Part shown: positions 27,025 to 36,424 of the stretch, piece by piece
Layout: each line of letters opens with the position of its first letter
Position numbering within the stretch: position 1 is the first letter of the stretch
From: Xylanibacter ruminicola Ga6B6
Lineage (GTDB): Bacteria > Bacteroidota > Bacteroidia > Bacteroidales > Bacteroidaceae
Assembly (NCBI RefSeq): GCF_000687715.1
Contig: NZ_JHXD01000013.1
Location: 29,234 to 93,233, forward strand
Length of the DNA stretch: 64,000 nt
Direction: 5' to 3'
The notes under the pieces: model-generated
What the model saw: the letters and a program-made list of their open reading frames with translations, nothing else
Databases searched by the model: none
Told to the model about the DNA's origin: nothing
Program-made: the position numbers and the translations under genes

Positions 27025-28832
27025 CGTTGATTTAAATCTTTTGTAGCGGCTTGCAGAATGGCTTGGGCAATAGTAATATCGCCCTTACCAGTTGTAACAC
27101 GCTGACTGTATAAGTCGAATACCGTCAATCCCGTAGTGTCTACCATCGAATAACCTTCGGTGAAGGTATGCATGGCCACGGGATGGGTATAGGTGCGACT
27201 GAGCACATCGCGACTAAACGTATAATCGCTATGAGACATACCTAACTGGGCTAACAGTGTAGCGGGCAGGTCGGTCTGGTTGCAGATGGTATCGATACGG
27301 CGAGGAGTTTTTACGGCACCGCCAACCCAAATCATCGGGATACGATTACGGAGAGGGTGCTGCTCGTCGTACTCTTTGTAGTTGATGCCGTGATCGGGTA
27401 ACAGTACAATCAACGTATTCTTCCAAGCCTCAGTGCGGCGCAGTTTGGCCACGAAATCGCCAATACACTGGTCGAGATAGTAGAAGGCGTTCAGAATCTC
27501 ATCGTCGAAATGCTTGATAGGCACATCCCAGGGCTCATGACTGCTCAGCGAAGAGTAGCCAATGAGATAAGGTGATGGGAGGGTGGTGGCCATATCATAC
27601 AGGGTGCCGAAGGTGATGTCATCGCGTACACCCCATTCGGCTGATTTCTGTTCGGCTGTTGTATAGTCGGCCTTCCAGGTAAGCTTGTCGAATCCACCGC
27701 TAATCAGGTAGCTGCGCATGTTGGTAAAATTGATGTCGCCACCATACAGATAGTGGGTGTTATACTGCTTCTCATCACGCAGTGAACGGGCGATACAGGG
27801 CAGTGTGCGCGATTTGGCGGGCAGCTTCATCACCGATGTGTTGGGGAACGAGGGGTAGCCGCTATAGGTACACAGGGTGCCGCGATCGGTGCGCCATGAG
27901 TTGGCATAGCAGTTGGTAAAGTAAACACCTTCGGTAGCCAACTTGTTAAGGTTGGGGGTGATATCCTGGCGACCGCTGAGTTCGGTAAACTCGCCGCCGA
28001 GACTCTCCATCAGTATCACGATGATGTTAGGTGTTTGTGTGTTCAACAGGGTATCGCTATCCACACTCTCGGTGTTATAAAGCTGATCGATAATCTGCTG
28101 ACAGGCCTCGTCGCTCATGTAGTTGTAGCTCTCTACCTCGCCTGTTTTCTCTAACGAAGCCAGGAAACTGAAAACGGGATTAACAGCCGCGTGGTTGAGG
28201 AACTGATTCTGTGAATAGTACACCTGACCGATATTGGTGGTTGATTCGTCTAACCCACCACGAATACCGATACCTATCAATGGTGCCATGATCAGGAAAG
28301 TAACCAAACTGATGACTGCTGTTTTGAGTGATTTGGTCAGTTGATTGCCGCCTTTCAGACTGCATAAGGCGTTAGCATAACCCTTATAGATAACTACAGC
28401 CGTAACTACTAATGCTACGAATCGCCAGATAAGATAGGTGACTGAGACACTGGCTGTGGCCTCGTTGGGTGTTTCGAGATATTGCAGGCATGAGGCATCG
28501 AGTTTGAATGCCCAGAAGGGATAAAGACTGGTATCGGCCACGAAAGCCAAAGCAAAAGCGATGGCTATCAAGGCATAATACCCCTTCAGTATGCGGAACA
28601 GCCATTGGCCTGTGTACCACATGCTGATGATAGTGGCTAGAAAAGGTACAATAAAGAAATAGAGGGCTGTCGACATGTCGAGCGACAGTCCGTGCTGTAC
28701 CACCTGCCACATATCACTAAACACGAACTCGTGTCCCTCTCGGCAGAAAAGCATAAATGCCAACTTAGCCAAGACGAACACAAGAACCGTCCAGAGGTAC
28801 GTCTTTATCAGATAATTAACTCTGCATTTCAT
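27021..28832 (-). CDS. LtaS-like membrane phosphotransferase (sulfatase fold), Thr nucleophile
   Basis: A 603-residue protein with five N-terminal membrane helices and a periplasmic phosphotransferase domain: IIVILMESLGGEF (metal Glu), SWRTDRGTLC with Thr315 in the nucleophile position, and VLLPDHGIN. It lacks a sulfatase formylglycine motif. It probably transfers a phosphoglycerol- or phosphoethanolamine-type group. It overlaps the ABC exporter gene upstream by 17 nt and its paralogue downstream by 4 nt, so the two phosphotransferases and an exporter are made together. Confidence 0.82.
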   Translation of the reverse strand: MKCRVNYLIKTYLWTVLVFVLAKLAFMLFCREGHEFVFSDMWQVVQHGLSLDMSTALYFFIVPFLATIISMWYTGQWLFRILKGYYALIAIAFALAFVADTSLYPFWAFKLDASCLQYLETPNEATASVSVTYLIWRFVALVVTAVVIYKGYANALCSLKGGNQLTKSLKTAVISLVTFLIMAPLIGIGIRGGLDESTTNIGQVYYSQNQFLNHAAVNPVFSFLASLEKTGEVESYNYMSDEACQQIIDQLYNTESVDSDTLLNTQTPNIIVILMESLGGEFTELSGRQDITPNLNKLATEGVYFTNCYANSWRTDRGTLCTYSGYPSFPNTSVMKLPAKSRTLPCIARSLRDEKQYNTHYLYGGDINFTNMRSYLISGGFDKLTWKADYTTAEQKSAEWGVRDDITFGTLYDMATTLPSPYLIGYSSLSSHEPWDVPIKHFDDEILNAFYYLDQCIGDFVAKLRRTEAWKNTLIVLLPDHGINYKEYDEQHPLRNRIPMIWVGGAVKTPRRIDTICNQTDLPATLLAQLGMSHSDYTFSRDVLSRTYTHPVAMHTFTEGYSMVDTTGLTVFDLYSQRVTTGKGDITIAQAILQAATKDLNQR

Positions 28833-30642
28833 GTAGTTTCTTGTAATAACCGCCGATATTCAACAGTTCATCGTGAGTGCCTCGCTCTACGATCTTACCT
28901 TCGTGCAGCACGCAAATCTCGTCGGCATTCTTGATGGTGCTCAAACGGTGTGCGATGGCTACGGTAGTACGGGTCTTCATCAGGCGCTCTAAGGCATCCT
29001 GTACCAGACGCTCGCTCTCGGTATCGAGGGCCGATGTGGCCTCGTCGAGAATCAGAATAGGAGGATTCTTCAGAATGGCACGAGCGATGCTGACACGCTG
29101 ACGCTGACCGCCAGACAGACGTCCGCCGCGATCGCCGATGTTGGTGTCGAAACCGTTCTCGGATGCCATGATGAAATCGTAGGCATTGGCAATCTTGGCA
29201 GCTTCCTCAATCTGCTGCTGGGTGGCGTTATCCACACCGAACGAGATGTTGTTGCGGAACGAATCGTTAAAGAGGATAGCCTCCTGGTTTACATTACCAA
29301 TCAACTGGCGCAGATCGTGAATACCCAACTCCTTAACGTTGATGCCATCGATGAGTACCTCGCCCTCCTGAACATCATAGTAACGGGGAATCAAATCTAC
29401 CATCGTAGATTTTCCGCTACCACTCTGGCCAACCAAAGCGATGGTCTTACCCTTGGGGATTACCAGGTTGATATCTTTGAGTACCCACTGTTCGCCGTAT
29501 TTGAACGAAACGTGGCGGAATTCTATCTGGTGCTCGAAGTTTGCGATATGCTTGGGTGCTGCAGGCTCCTTAATGGTGTTCTCGGCCATCAGGATCTTAT
29601 CAACACGCTCCATCGAGGCCAGTCCCTTGGGGATGTTATAACCAGCTTTCGAGAAATCCTTCAGCGGGTTGATGATCGAGTAGAGCATTACCATATAATA
29701 AATAAAGATAGGCCCCGAGAGTGTGTGGTTGTTGAGTACCAATACACCACCGAACCACAACACAATTACGATCATGACGGTACCCAGGAACTCCGACATA
29801 GGATGGGCCGACGACTGACGGATATTTACACGCATGATGTCGTTGCGATAGGCCGAGTTGATGGTGTCGAAACGCTTGTTCATCTTCTCTTCGGCGCAGA
29901 AAGCCTTGATGATGCGCAAGCCACCTAAGGTTTCCTCGACCTGACTCATGGTGTCGCTCCAAAGCGCCTGAGCCTTGACCGACTGGGCTTTGAGCTTTCG
30001 ACCAACCCAACCCATAAACCAACCCATGATGGGGACGATTATCAGGGTGAACACGGTGAGCTGCCATGAGATAAACAGCAGCATGGTGAAATAGCCTACA
30101 ATCAGGATGGGGTTCTTGAACAGCATCTCGAGACTCGACATGATAGAGTTCTCAATTTCCTGTACATCGCCGCTCATACGGGCAATGATGTCGCCCTTGC
30201 GCTCCTCGCTGAAGAAACCTAATGGCAGGGTGTTTATCTTCTGATACAACTGGTTGCGGATGTCGCGAACCACACCTGTGCGGATGGGCACGATGGTGGC
30301 CGACGACAGGAAGTAAGCACCCGTCTTCAGGAAAGTCATAAAGGCCAGGAAGAGGCCGATAATGAGCAGTGTGGTTGTAGGACCAAGATCGGCAATGAGG
30401 CTGTTAACGTAGTAGTTCATATTGTTCATCAACACCTCCTGTGCATTCGCCCAGTCCCATGCCATCAGTGCGGTTGCTGTGTCGCCATCGCCCGTCTTGA
30501 AGATAATCTGCAAGATAGGTATCAGGGCTGCAAACGAGAAGACATTCAGGATAACCGATAGGATATTGAATACTACCGATGCCACCAGATATTTTTTGTA
30601 AGGAGGAACAAACCGCCTCAGTACGTTCAGGAACTCTTTCAC
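28816..30642 (-). CDS. ABC exporter, fused permease-ATPase (MsbA-like)
   Basis: A 608-residue half-transporter: six membrane helices (about residues 20-330) then an ATPase with Walker A GQSGSGKST, signature LSGGQRQRVS and Walker B ILILDEATSALD. As a homodimer such proteins export lipids, lipid A core or peptides. The following two genes encode LtaS-like enzymes, so a lipid or lipid-linked glycan is the likeliest cargo. It starts 20 nt after miaB. Confidence 0.92.
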   Translation of the reverse strand: MKEFLNVLRRFVPPYKKYLVASVVFNILSVILNVFSFAALIPILQIIFKTGDGDTATALMAWDWANAQEVLMNNMNYYVNSLIADLGPTTTLLIIGLFLAFMTFLKTGAYFLSSATIVPIRTGVVRDIRNQLYQKINTLPLGFFSEERKGDIIARMSGDVQEIENSIMSSLEMLFKNPILIVGYFTMLLFISWQLTVFTLIIVPIMGWFMGWVGRKLKAQSVKAQALWSDTMSQVEETLGGLRIIKAFCAEEKMNKRFDTINSAYRNDIMRVNIRQSSAHPMSEFLGTVMIVIVLWFGGVLVLNNHTLSGPIFIYYMVMLYSIINPLKDFSKAGYNIPKGLASMERVDKILMAENTIKEPAAPKHIANFEHQIEFRHVSFKYGEQWVLKDINLVIPKGKTIALVGQSGSGKSTMVDLIPRYYDVQEGEVLIDGINVKELGIHDLRQLIGNVNQEAILFNDSFRNNISFGVDNATQQQIEEAAKIANAYDFIMASENGFDTNIGDRGGRLSGGQRQRVSIARAILKNPPILILDEATSALDTESERLVQDALERLMKTRTTVAIAHRLSTIKNADEICVLHEGKIVERGTHDELLNIGGYYKKLHEMQS

Positions 30643-30662
30643 TTTCTTACCTTTTTACTTTT

Positions 30663-32000
30663 TTACTTTTCAACCGCTTCGCCAAGGAGTGTGGCGCTGG
30701 TACTACCGGTAATTCTTACACGAACGGTTTCACCAATATGGTGACCGGCCTTATCGAAGACCACCATTTTATTCTGTTCGGTACGACCGCAGAGCTGCTC
30801 TCTGCTGCGCTTTGAGAAGCCCTCAACCAGCACGTAGAACTCCTTACCCTCGTCCTTCTTGTTCTGGATAGCACTCATCTCGGTCTGTAGCGCGATGAGC
30901 TCGTTCAGTCTGCGAATCTTCTCCTCCTCGGCAATATTGTCGGGTAGGTGCTTCGAAGCGTAAGTGCCTGGGCGCTCGGAGTATTTGAACATAAAGGCAG
31001 AATCGTAACCCACCTCGCGCATTAGGTCGAGCGACAGCTGGTGGTCTTCCTCTGTCTCGGAGTGATAACCTACAAAGATATCGGTAGAAAGACCGCAATC
31101 GGGGATGATACGACGGATGGCATGTACGCGATCCATATACCACTCGCGGGTGTATTTGCGGTTCATTAACTTCAGAATGCGGTCGCTACCACTCTGTACG
31201 GGCAGGTGGATGTGCTTGCAAACGTTAGGCACCTCGGCGATCACCTTCAGGGTTTCGTCGCTCATGTCCTTGGGGTGCGATGTGGTAAAGCGCACGCGCA
31301 TGGTGGGCACCTCTTCGGCCACCTTTCTTAATAACGTGGGGAAATCAATGTCCTCGAACTTATACGAGTTGACATTCTGCCCCAAAAGGGTAACCTCCTT
31401 ATAGCCTTTATCGCGCAGATCGCGCACCTCACGCAGAATGCTCTCTAAATCGCGACTTCGCTCACGACCACGGGTGTAAGGCACAATGCAGTAGTGGCAG
31501 AAATTGTTACAACCACGCATAATGCTTACGAAACCGCCAATCTTATGTCCGATGCCGATACGCTGTGGTACCACATCCTTATAAGTCTCGCTGGTAGAGA
31601 GTTCGGTATTCATGGCCTTATGTCCCAACTCGGCCTGCGCAATCAGGTCGGGCAGTGAGAGATAAGCGTCAGGACCAGCCACCAAGTCGCAGTGGTGGTT
31701 GTCGAGCAGGTCGTTCTGAGCTCTCTCAGCCATACAACCAAGTACACCAAGAATCATTTTGGGAGCTTCGGGGTTGCTCTTCTGTCGGCGGCGACGCTCA
31801 GCATCCAGTGCTTCCAAACGGTGATAAATCTTCTGCTCGGCGTTATCTCTAACAGAGCAGGTGTTCAGGAATACAGCATCGGCCTCGTCGATGGTCTCGG
31901 TGGTTTCGTAACCAGCCATCTGCATCACCGATGCAACAACTTCAGAATCGGCCACATTCATCTGGCAGCCATACGTTTCAATATATAACTTCTTCATCAT
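30663..32000 (-). CDS. miaB: tRNA-2-methylthio-N6-dimethylallyladenosine synthase
   Basis: A 445-residue radical-SAM methylthiotransferase modifying A37 of tRNAs that read UNN codons. The N-terminal UPF0004 domain has its three cluster cysteines (YGCQMN, NTCSVRD, LGCMAER); the radical-SAM site is NNFCHYCIVPYTRG; a TRAM domain ends the protein. Start is ATG 32000 or 31997; the frame extends to 32075 but would overlap dgt. It lies 16 nt after dgt. Confidence 0.95.
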   Translation of the reverse strand: MMKKLYIETYGCQMNVADSEVVASVMQMAGYETTETIDEADAVFLNTCSVRDNAEQKIYHRLEALDAERRRRQKSNPEAPKMILGVLGCMAERAQNDLLDNHHCDLVAGPDAYLSLPDLIAQAELGHKAMNTELSTSETYKDVVPQRIGIGHKIGGFVSIMRGCNNFCHYCIVPYTRGRERSRDLESILREVRDLRDKGYKEVTLLGQNVNSYKFEDIDFPTLLRKVAEEVPTMRVRFTTSHPKDMSDETLKVIAEVPNVCKHIHLPVQSGSDRILKLMNRKYTREWYMDRVHAIRRIIPDCGLSTDIFVGYHSETEEDHQLSLDLMREVGYDSAFMFKYSERPGTYASKHLPDNIAEEEKIRRLNELIALQTEMSAIQNKKDEGKEFYVLVEGFSKRSREQLCGRTEQNKMVVFDKAGHHIGETVRVRITGSTSATLLGEAVEK

Positions 32001-32016
32001 GCAAAGTATAAACAGG

Positions 32017-33357
32017 TTAAATAATAGGTAGCGATATGCCGTTAATCTTCTGGAATACATCAAGTGCATACACATCGGTCATACCGCTGATATAATCGAT
32101 AATCGCCATGATGCGCGTTTCAAGGTCGGGCGCATCAATATCATACTGACTCGACACACGACTGATAAGGTGCTTAGAATAAAAACGCTCGGGATGAACG
32201 GCGGCATTGATAAACTTCTCCATCAGCGTCTGGATAATCTGATAACCCGACAGCTCTACATCGAGTACGGGACGACTCTTGTAGATGTGCTGAACCGAGA
32301 GCTCGCAACAACGCTTGTAGGCAGCCTGCGGCAGGTCGCTGATATGATCAATCAGACTGCCTTGGAACTCGCCGTTCAATATCTCGTCCTCGTGCTCAAC
32401 AAACACGCGTACACACTCATTCTCGAGTTTGCCAATCACGCAGGCTCGCAGATAAACAATCTTTTCGTTATTATCATTTACACCTTCCTCTGCAATGCGG
32501 TTCTGGATACGGATCTGGGTTTCTTCGTCGAAGAATCCCAACAGCAACTGCATGGTGTCAGCGTGCGAAATAATTTTAAGTTTGTGGGCATCCTCAAGGT
32601 CCATGATCTCGTAGCAGATATCGTCGGCCGCCTCAACAAGATATACCAATGGATGACGGGCGTAACGCAAGGGTTCGCCCACTTCTGATTTACAAGGAAT
32701 GCCTAATTCGTCGGCAATGCGACGGTAATATGTCTTTTCGGAATCAAAGAAACCGAACTTGCCTTTCTTGCCGGCAGCACTCGATGAGAATGGGTATTTG
32801 ACAATGCTGGCAAGCGTAGAATAAGTCATGACAAATCCTCCTGGACGGCGACCTTTGAACTGGTGCGTTAACAAACGGAACGCATTGGCGTTACCCTCAA
32901 AGTGGGTAAGGTCGTTCCAGAAATTGGCACTTACCTGGCGCTGCAGGTCGTAACCGGCACCTTCGGTAAAAAACGACTGAATGGCTTTCTCGCCGCTATG
33001 CCCAAAGGGTGGGTTGCCTAAATCGTGTGCCAAGCAGGCGGTGGCTACAATCTGACCAATCTCCTGGAACAGCTGATCCTTCAGCTCAGGATGCTTCTTG
33101 GTAAGCATGGCAGCCACATCGTTACCAAGCGACATGCCCACGCTGGCCACTTCGAGCGAGTGGGTCAGACGGTTGTGCACAAAGATACTTCCCGGGAGTG
33201 GAAAAACCTGGGTTTTGTTCTGCAAACGACGGAACGGAGCAGAGAAAATCAAACGGTCGTAATCGCGCTTGAACTCTGTTCGGTCGTCGTGGCGTTCAGG
33301 ATGACGATGCTCCTGACCGAGACGCTTGTTCGATATCAGTTGTTGCCAATTCATCAT
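32017..33357 (-). CDS. dgt: Deoxyguanosinetriphosphate triphosphohydrolase
   Basis: A 446-residue HD-domain enzyme that splits dGTP (or other dNTPs) into nucleoside and triphosphate. Visible elements are the N-terminal RFRRLQNKTQ-like segment (FRRLQNKTQVFP), VHNRLTHSLEVASVG with the first metal His, and the HD pair in ACLAHDLGNPPFGHSGE. A dUTPase gene lies divergently upstream, so two dNTP-pool enzymes share one intergenic region. Start at the first of two adjacent ATGs (33357/33354). Confidence 0.93.
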   Translation of the reverse strand: MMNWQQLISNKRLGQEHRHPERHDDRTEFKRDYDRLIFSAPFRRLQNKTQVFPLPGSIFVHNRLTHSLEVASVGMSLGNDVAAMLTKKHPELKDQLFQEIGQIVATACLAHDLGNPPFGHSGEKAIQSFFTEGAGYDLQRQVSANFWNDLTHFEGNANAFRLLTHQFKGRRPGGFVMTYSTLASIVKYPFSSSAAGKKGKFGFFDSEKTYYRRIADELGIPCKSEVGEPLRYARHPLVYLVEAADDICYEIMDLEDAHKLKIISHADTMQLLLGFFDEETQIRIQNRIAEEGVNDNNEKIVYLRACVIGKLENECVRVFVEHEDEILNGEFQGSLIDHISDLPQAAYKRCCELSVQHIYKSRPVLDVELSGYQIIQTLMEKFINAAVHPERFYSKHLISRVSSQYDIDAPDLETRIMAIIDYISGMTDVYALDVFQKINGISLPII

Positions 33358-33367
33358 AATCAGGGTG

Positions 33368-33477
33368 CAAAGGTACGAAAAATACGCGCAGTAGCGGCAT
33401 ATTTCGCAGAAATTAACGAAAAAATCAAAAAATTAGTCGTCGAAAGGGTGATTTCTAAGCTAAAAGCACTACCTTTG
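33368..33477. promoter_or_regulatory. Divergent promoters for dgt and dut operons
   Basis: TACCTTTG on the minus strand (33368-33375, 10 nt before dgt) and TACCTTTG on the plus strand (33470-33477, 28 nt before dut). The boxes are about 95 bp apart. Confidence 0.65.
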
Positions 33478-33505
33478 CACGTGGATTAAAATATTATTTT
33501 AAAAG

Positions 33506-33943
33506 ATGCTGAAAATTAAAGTTGTAAACAAAGGTCACCAGCCCTTGCCGCAGTATGCTACTGCGCAGAGTGCCGGTATGGATCTGAGAGCTAATATAGA
33601 TGACCCCATCACCCTGAAACCGCTGGAGCGCCGACTCATCCCAACAGGCTTGCATATCGCCCTGCCTGTAGGCTATGAGGCACAGGTACGTCCTCGTAGC
33701 GGTTTGGCTTTAAAAAAGGGTATTACCGTACTGAACACCCCAGGTACCATTGATGCCGACTATCGTGGCGAGATTGGTGTGGTGCTCATCAACCTGTCGA
33801 ACGAGGATTTCGTGGTTGAGGATGGTGAGCGTATCGCGCAGATGGTGATTGCACGTCACGAGCAGGGTGAGTTCGTATCGGTAGAGGTATTGGATGAAAC
33901 CGAGCGTGGCGAAGGTGGATATGGTCATACTGGTGTGAAGTAG
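33506..33943 (+). CDS. dut: dUTP diphosphatase
   Basis: A 145-residue trimeric dUTPase that hydrolyses dUTP to dUMP. All five family motifs are present in order: [40 protein letters not shown] and [10 protein letters not shown]. It leads an operon with a TPR protein (4 nt downstream), a DUF4292 lipoprotein and EnvC. Confidence 0.97.
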   Translation: MLKIKVVNKGHQPLPQYATAQSAGMDLRANIDDPITLKPLERRLIPTGLHIALPVGYEAQVRPRSGLALKKGITVLNTPGTIDADYRGEIGVVLINLSNEDFVVEDGERIAQMVIARHEQGEFVSVEVLDETERGEGGYGHTGVK

Positions 33944-33947
33944 AATC

Positions 33948-35549
33948 ATGATGCGAATGAAGAAAATCGGACTGTCGCTATTGTTGCTGCTTTCTGTAAC
34001 CACTGGTTACGGACAGCGTGAGTACGACCAGTTCTTTCTTGAAGCCATGATGCAGCGCCAGAAGGGTAACAACGATGCGGCTTTTGATTTGCTGCGTCAT
34101 TGTCTGGAGATTAATCCCGATGCCCCCGAGGCATACTACTTTCTAGCGCAGTACTATAACGCCTTGAAGGATGGCGAGAAGAGTCTGGCTTATATCCAGA
34201 AGGCGGCCGCACTCGATCCTGAGAACGCTACCTACATGGAGACATTGGCACAGGCGTACATCCGTCAGCAGGATTACGAAGCTGCCATCCCTGTAGTGGA
34301 GAAGATTTATAAGCGCGACAAAGAGCGTGAGGACTTGCTGGAGATGCTATTTCAACTGTATCAGCAGGTGGGCGATTTCGATTCAGCCGTCGAGGTATTG
34401 AATCGTATCGAAGCCATCGATGGCAAGAGCGAACGCTTGTCGGTAGCCAAGAGCGAGATATATACCCGCCAGGGGAACAAGAAAGCGGCGATTGCCGAGA
34501 TTAAGGCTTTGGCCGAGAAATTCCCTAATGATGGTAACTATCAGGCGTTGTATGGCGAAACGCTGATGATGAACGGACAGTTGAAAAAGGCGTTGAAGGT
34601 GTACGACAAGATTCTGAAAGATGAACCTGATAACAACCGTGTGCTGATGTCGCTGCGTACCTATCATCAGGCTTTAGGGCATCGCGAGATAGCCGATTCG
34701 CTCACTGAGCGTGTGCTGCTGAACCGCAATGCCACCATCGATGAGAAGATTCTGCTGTTGCGTCAGGAGATTTCGGCCAGCGAGAATGCGGGCGGCGACA
34801 GTACCCGTGTGCTGCAGCTGTTCGACAAGATCCTGAAACAGCCTCAGTCTGATGAGCACATGGCCATCCTCTGTGCCTCGTATATGAATGTAAAGAAGAT
34901 GCCAAAGGATACCATCGCTACGGTGTTGACTAAGGCTTTGCAACTGGCGCCCGATAACTCGTCGGCCCGTTTGCAGCTGATTGGTTATGCCTGGGAGGCT
35001 GATGATATGGAGCGTGTGATTACACTCTGTCAGGATGCCCGACAGTACAACCCCGACGAGATGGCTTTTTATTATTATCAAGGTATTGCCTACTATCGTC
35101 GCGACAGTCTCGATGCCGCCCTTTCTACCTTTAAGAATGGCATCGGCGTAATTAAGGAGGACAGTGACCCCGCTATCGTATCCGACTTTTATGCGGTGAT
35201 GGGCGACATCCTGCATCAGAAGGGCTTGATGAAAGAGGCCTACGAGGCTTATGATAGTTGCTTGCAATGGAAAGATGATAATATGGGCTGTTTGAACAAC
35301 TATGCCTACTTCTTAAGCGAAAGTGGTGAGCAGTTGGCTAAGGCCGAGCAGATGAGCTTTAAAACCGTAAAGGCTGAACCCAAGAATGCTACCTACTTGG
35401 ATACCTATGCTTGGATACTGTATATGCTGGGCCGCTACTCTGAGGCCAAGATATATATCGACCAGGCGTTACAGAATCTGGACGAGTCGATCGACAACTC
35501 CGTGATTCAGGAACATGCAGAAAAAATAAAACAAAAAGCAAATCAATAA
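33948..35549 (+). CDS. Tetratricopeptide repeat protein, exported
   Basis: A 533-residue protein with signal peptide (MKKIGLSLLLLLSVTTGYGQ) and TPR units along its whole length, for example around residues 30-100 and 410-520 (PEAYYFLAQYYNALKDGEKSL, MGCLNNYAYFLSE). TPR arrays are protein-binding scaffolds. Position between dut and the DUF4292/EnvC pair is a layout often seen in Bacteroidales and suggests an envelope role, but no direct function can be read from the sequence. The stop codon overlaps the next ATG by one base. Confidence 0.85.
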   Translation: MMRMKKIGLSLLLLLSVTTGYGQREYDQFFLEAMMQRQKGNNDAAFDLLRHCLEINPDAPEAYYFLAQYYNALKDGEKSLAYIQKAAALDPENATYMETLAQAYIRQQDYEAAIPVVEKIYKRDKEREDLLEMLFQLYQQVGDFDSAVEVLNRIEAIDGKSERLSVAKSEIYTRQGNKKAAIAEIKALAEKFPNDGNYQALYGETLMMNGQLKKALKVYDKILKDEPDNNRVLMSLRTYHQALGHREIADSLTERVLLNRNATIDEKILLLRQEISASENAGGDSTRVLQLFDKILKQPQSDEHMAILCASYMNVKKMPKDTIATVLTKALQLAPDNSSARLQLIGYAWEADDMERVITLCQDARQYNPDEMAFYYYQGIAYYRRDSLDAALSTFKNGIGVIKEDSDPAIVSDFYAVMGDILHQKGLMKEAYEAYDSCLQWKDDNMGCLNNYAYFLSESGEQLAKAEQMSFKTVKAEPKNATYLDTYAWILYMLGRYSEAKIYIDQALQNLDESIDNSVIQEHAEKIKQKANQ

Positions 35550-36424
35550 TGAAACTGAAAAGTATCGTAAGAATTGCCGTATTGGCATTGCCATTGCTGT
35601 TTAGCTCATGTAGTGTTGTCAATGGTATATTCAAGAAGTCGAAAAAGGAGAAGCCGATGATTGAACAGCGTCAGACTACCGACTTTGTGAATCAGGTGCG
35701 TGATAACCAGCAAACCAACAAGTTCGTCACTTCAAAGGTGAAGTTCTCGGTTGAGGTTGGTCCGCAGAAGATTACGCTGACAGGTAATCTGAAAATGCGT
35801 CGTAACGATGTAATCCGTCTGCAGCTGATGGCCTTTGGATTTGTTGAGGCCGGACGTCTTGAATTCACCAAGGATTACGTGCTCATTATGGACCGTATTA
35901 ATAAGCAGTACCTGAAGGCACCTTATCGTCAGATTGATTTCTTGCGTAACAGCGGACTGAATTTCTACGCTCTCCAGGCTCTGTTCTGGAACGAGCTTTT
36001 TAAGCCCAATGAGGGTAGCGAGGCTGTAGCACTTGCTAAGGACAATAAGGAAGGTAAAGGAAACTTTACCACCGTTGAGAGTGGCGATGACATGATTATC
36101 AATCTCGAAGACGGCAAGATGGACTATAGCTGGTTGACCAGTAAGAATACGGCATTGATCCGTATGGCCAATATCCTGTATAAGGACCGTTTTAATGGTA
36201 ACACCCAGCTTAACTGGGACTATTCCGACTATGATGTGTTTGGTCGTAAGATGTTCCCTAAGAAGCATCAGATTACGCTGACTACACCCGATAAGGAAGT
36301 AAAGTTAGGCATGACCTTGAATTATCTGGGTAATGATACCGATTGGGATGCACGTACCGAAGTTTCTAATAAGTATCGCGAGGTAACAGTTGACGAGATA
36401 CTCCGCCGTTTCATGGCTCTATGA
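35549..36424 (+). CDS. DUF4292 lipoprotein
   Basis: A 291-residue lipoprotein: signal peptide ending in the FSSC lipobox. The domain, from about residue 55, looks like a LolA/LolB-type half-barrel (KFSVEVGPQKITLTGNLKMRRND, VLIMDRINKQYLKAPY). The family is Bacteroidota-specific with no proven function; binding of lipids or lipoproteins is the likeliest role. It overlaps envC by 4 nt. Confidence 0.82.
   Translation: MKLKSIVRIAVLALPLLFSSCSVVNGIFKKSKKEKPMIEQRQTTDFVNQVRDNQQTNKFVTSKVKFSVEVGPQKITLTGNLKMRRNDVIRLQLMAFGFVEAGRLEFTKDYVLIMDRINKQYLKAPYRQIDFLRNSGLNFYALQALFWNELFKPNEGSEAVALAKDNKEGKGNFTTVESGDDMIINLEDGKMDYSWLTSKNTALIRMANILYKDRFNGNTQLNWDYSDYDVFGRKMFPKKHQITLTTPDKEVKLGMTLNYLGNDTDWDARTEVSNKYREVTVDEILRRFMAL

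Noticed and set aside
25135..28832. Two true sulfatases
   Set aside because: Neither has the C/S-x-P-x-R formylglycine motif; membrane helices plus the Ser/Thr nucleophile region fit LtaS-type phosphotransferases.
32001..32075. N-terminal extension of miaB
   Set aside because: It would overlap dgt by about 59 nt and has no conserved MiaB sequence before MKKLYIETYGCQ.
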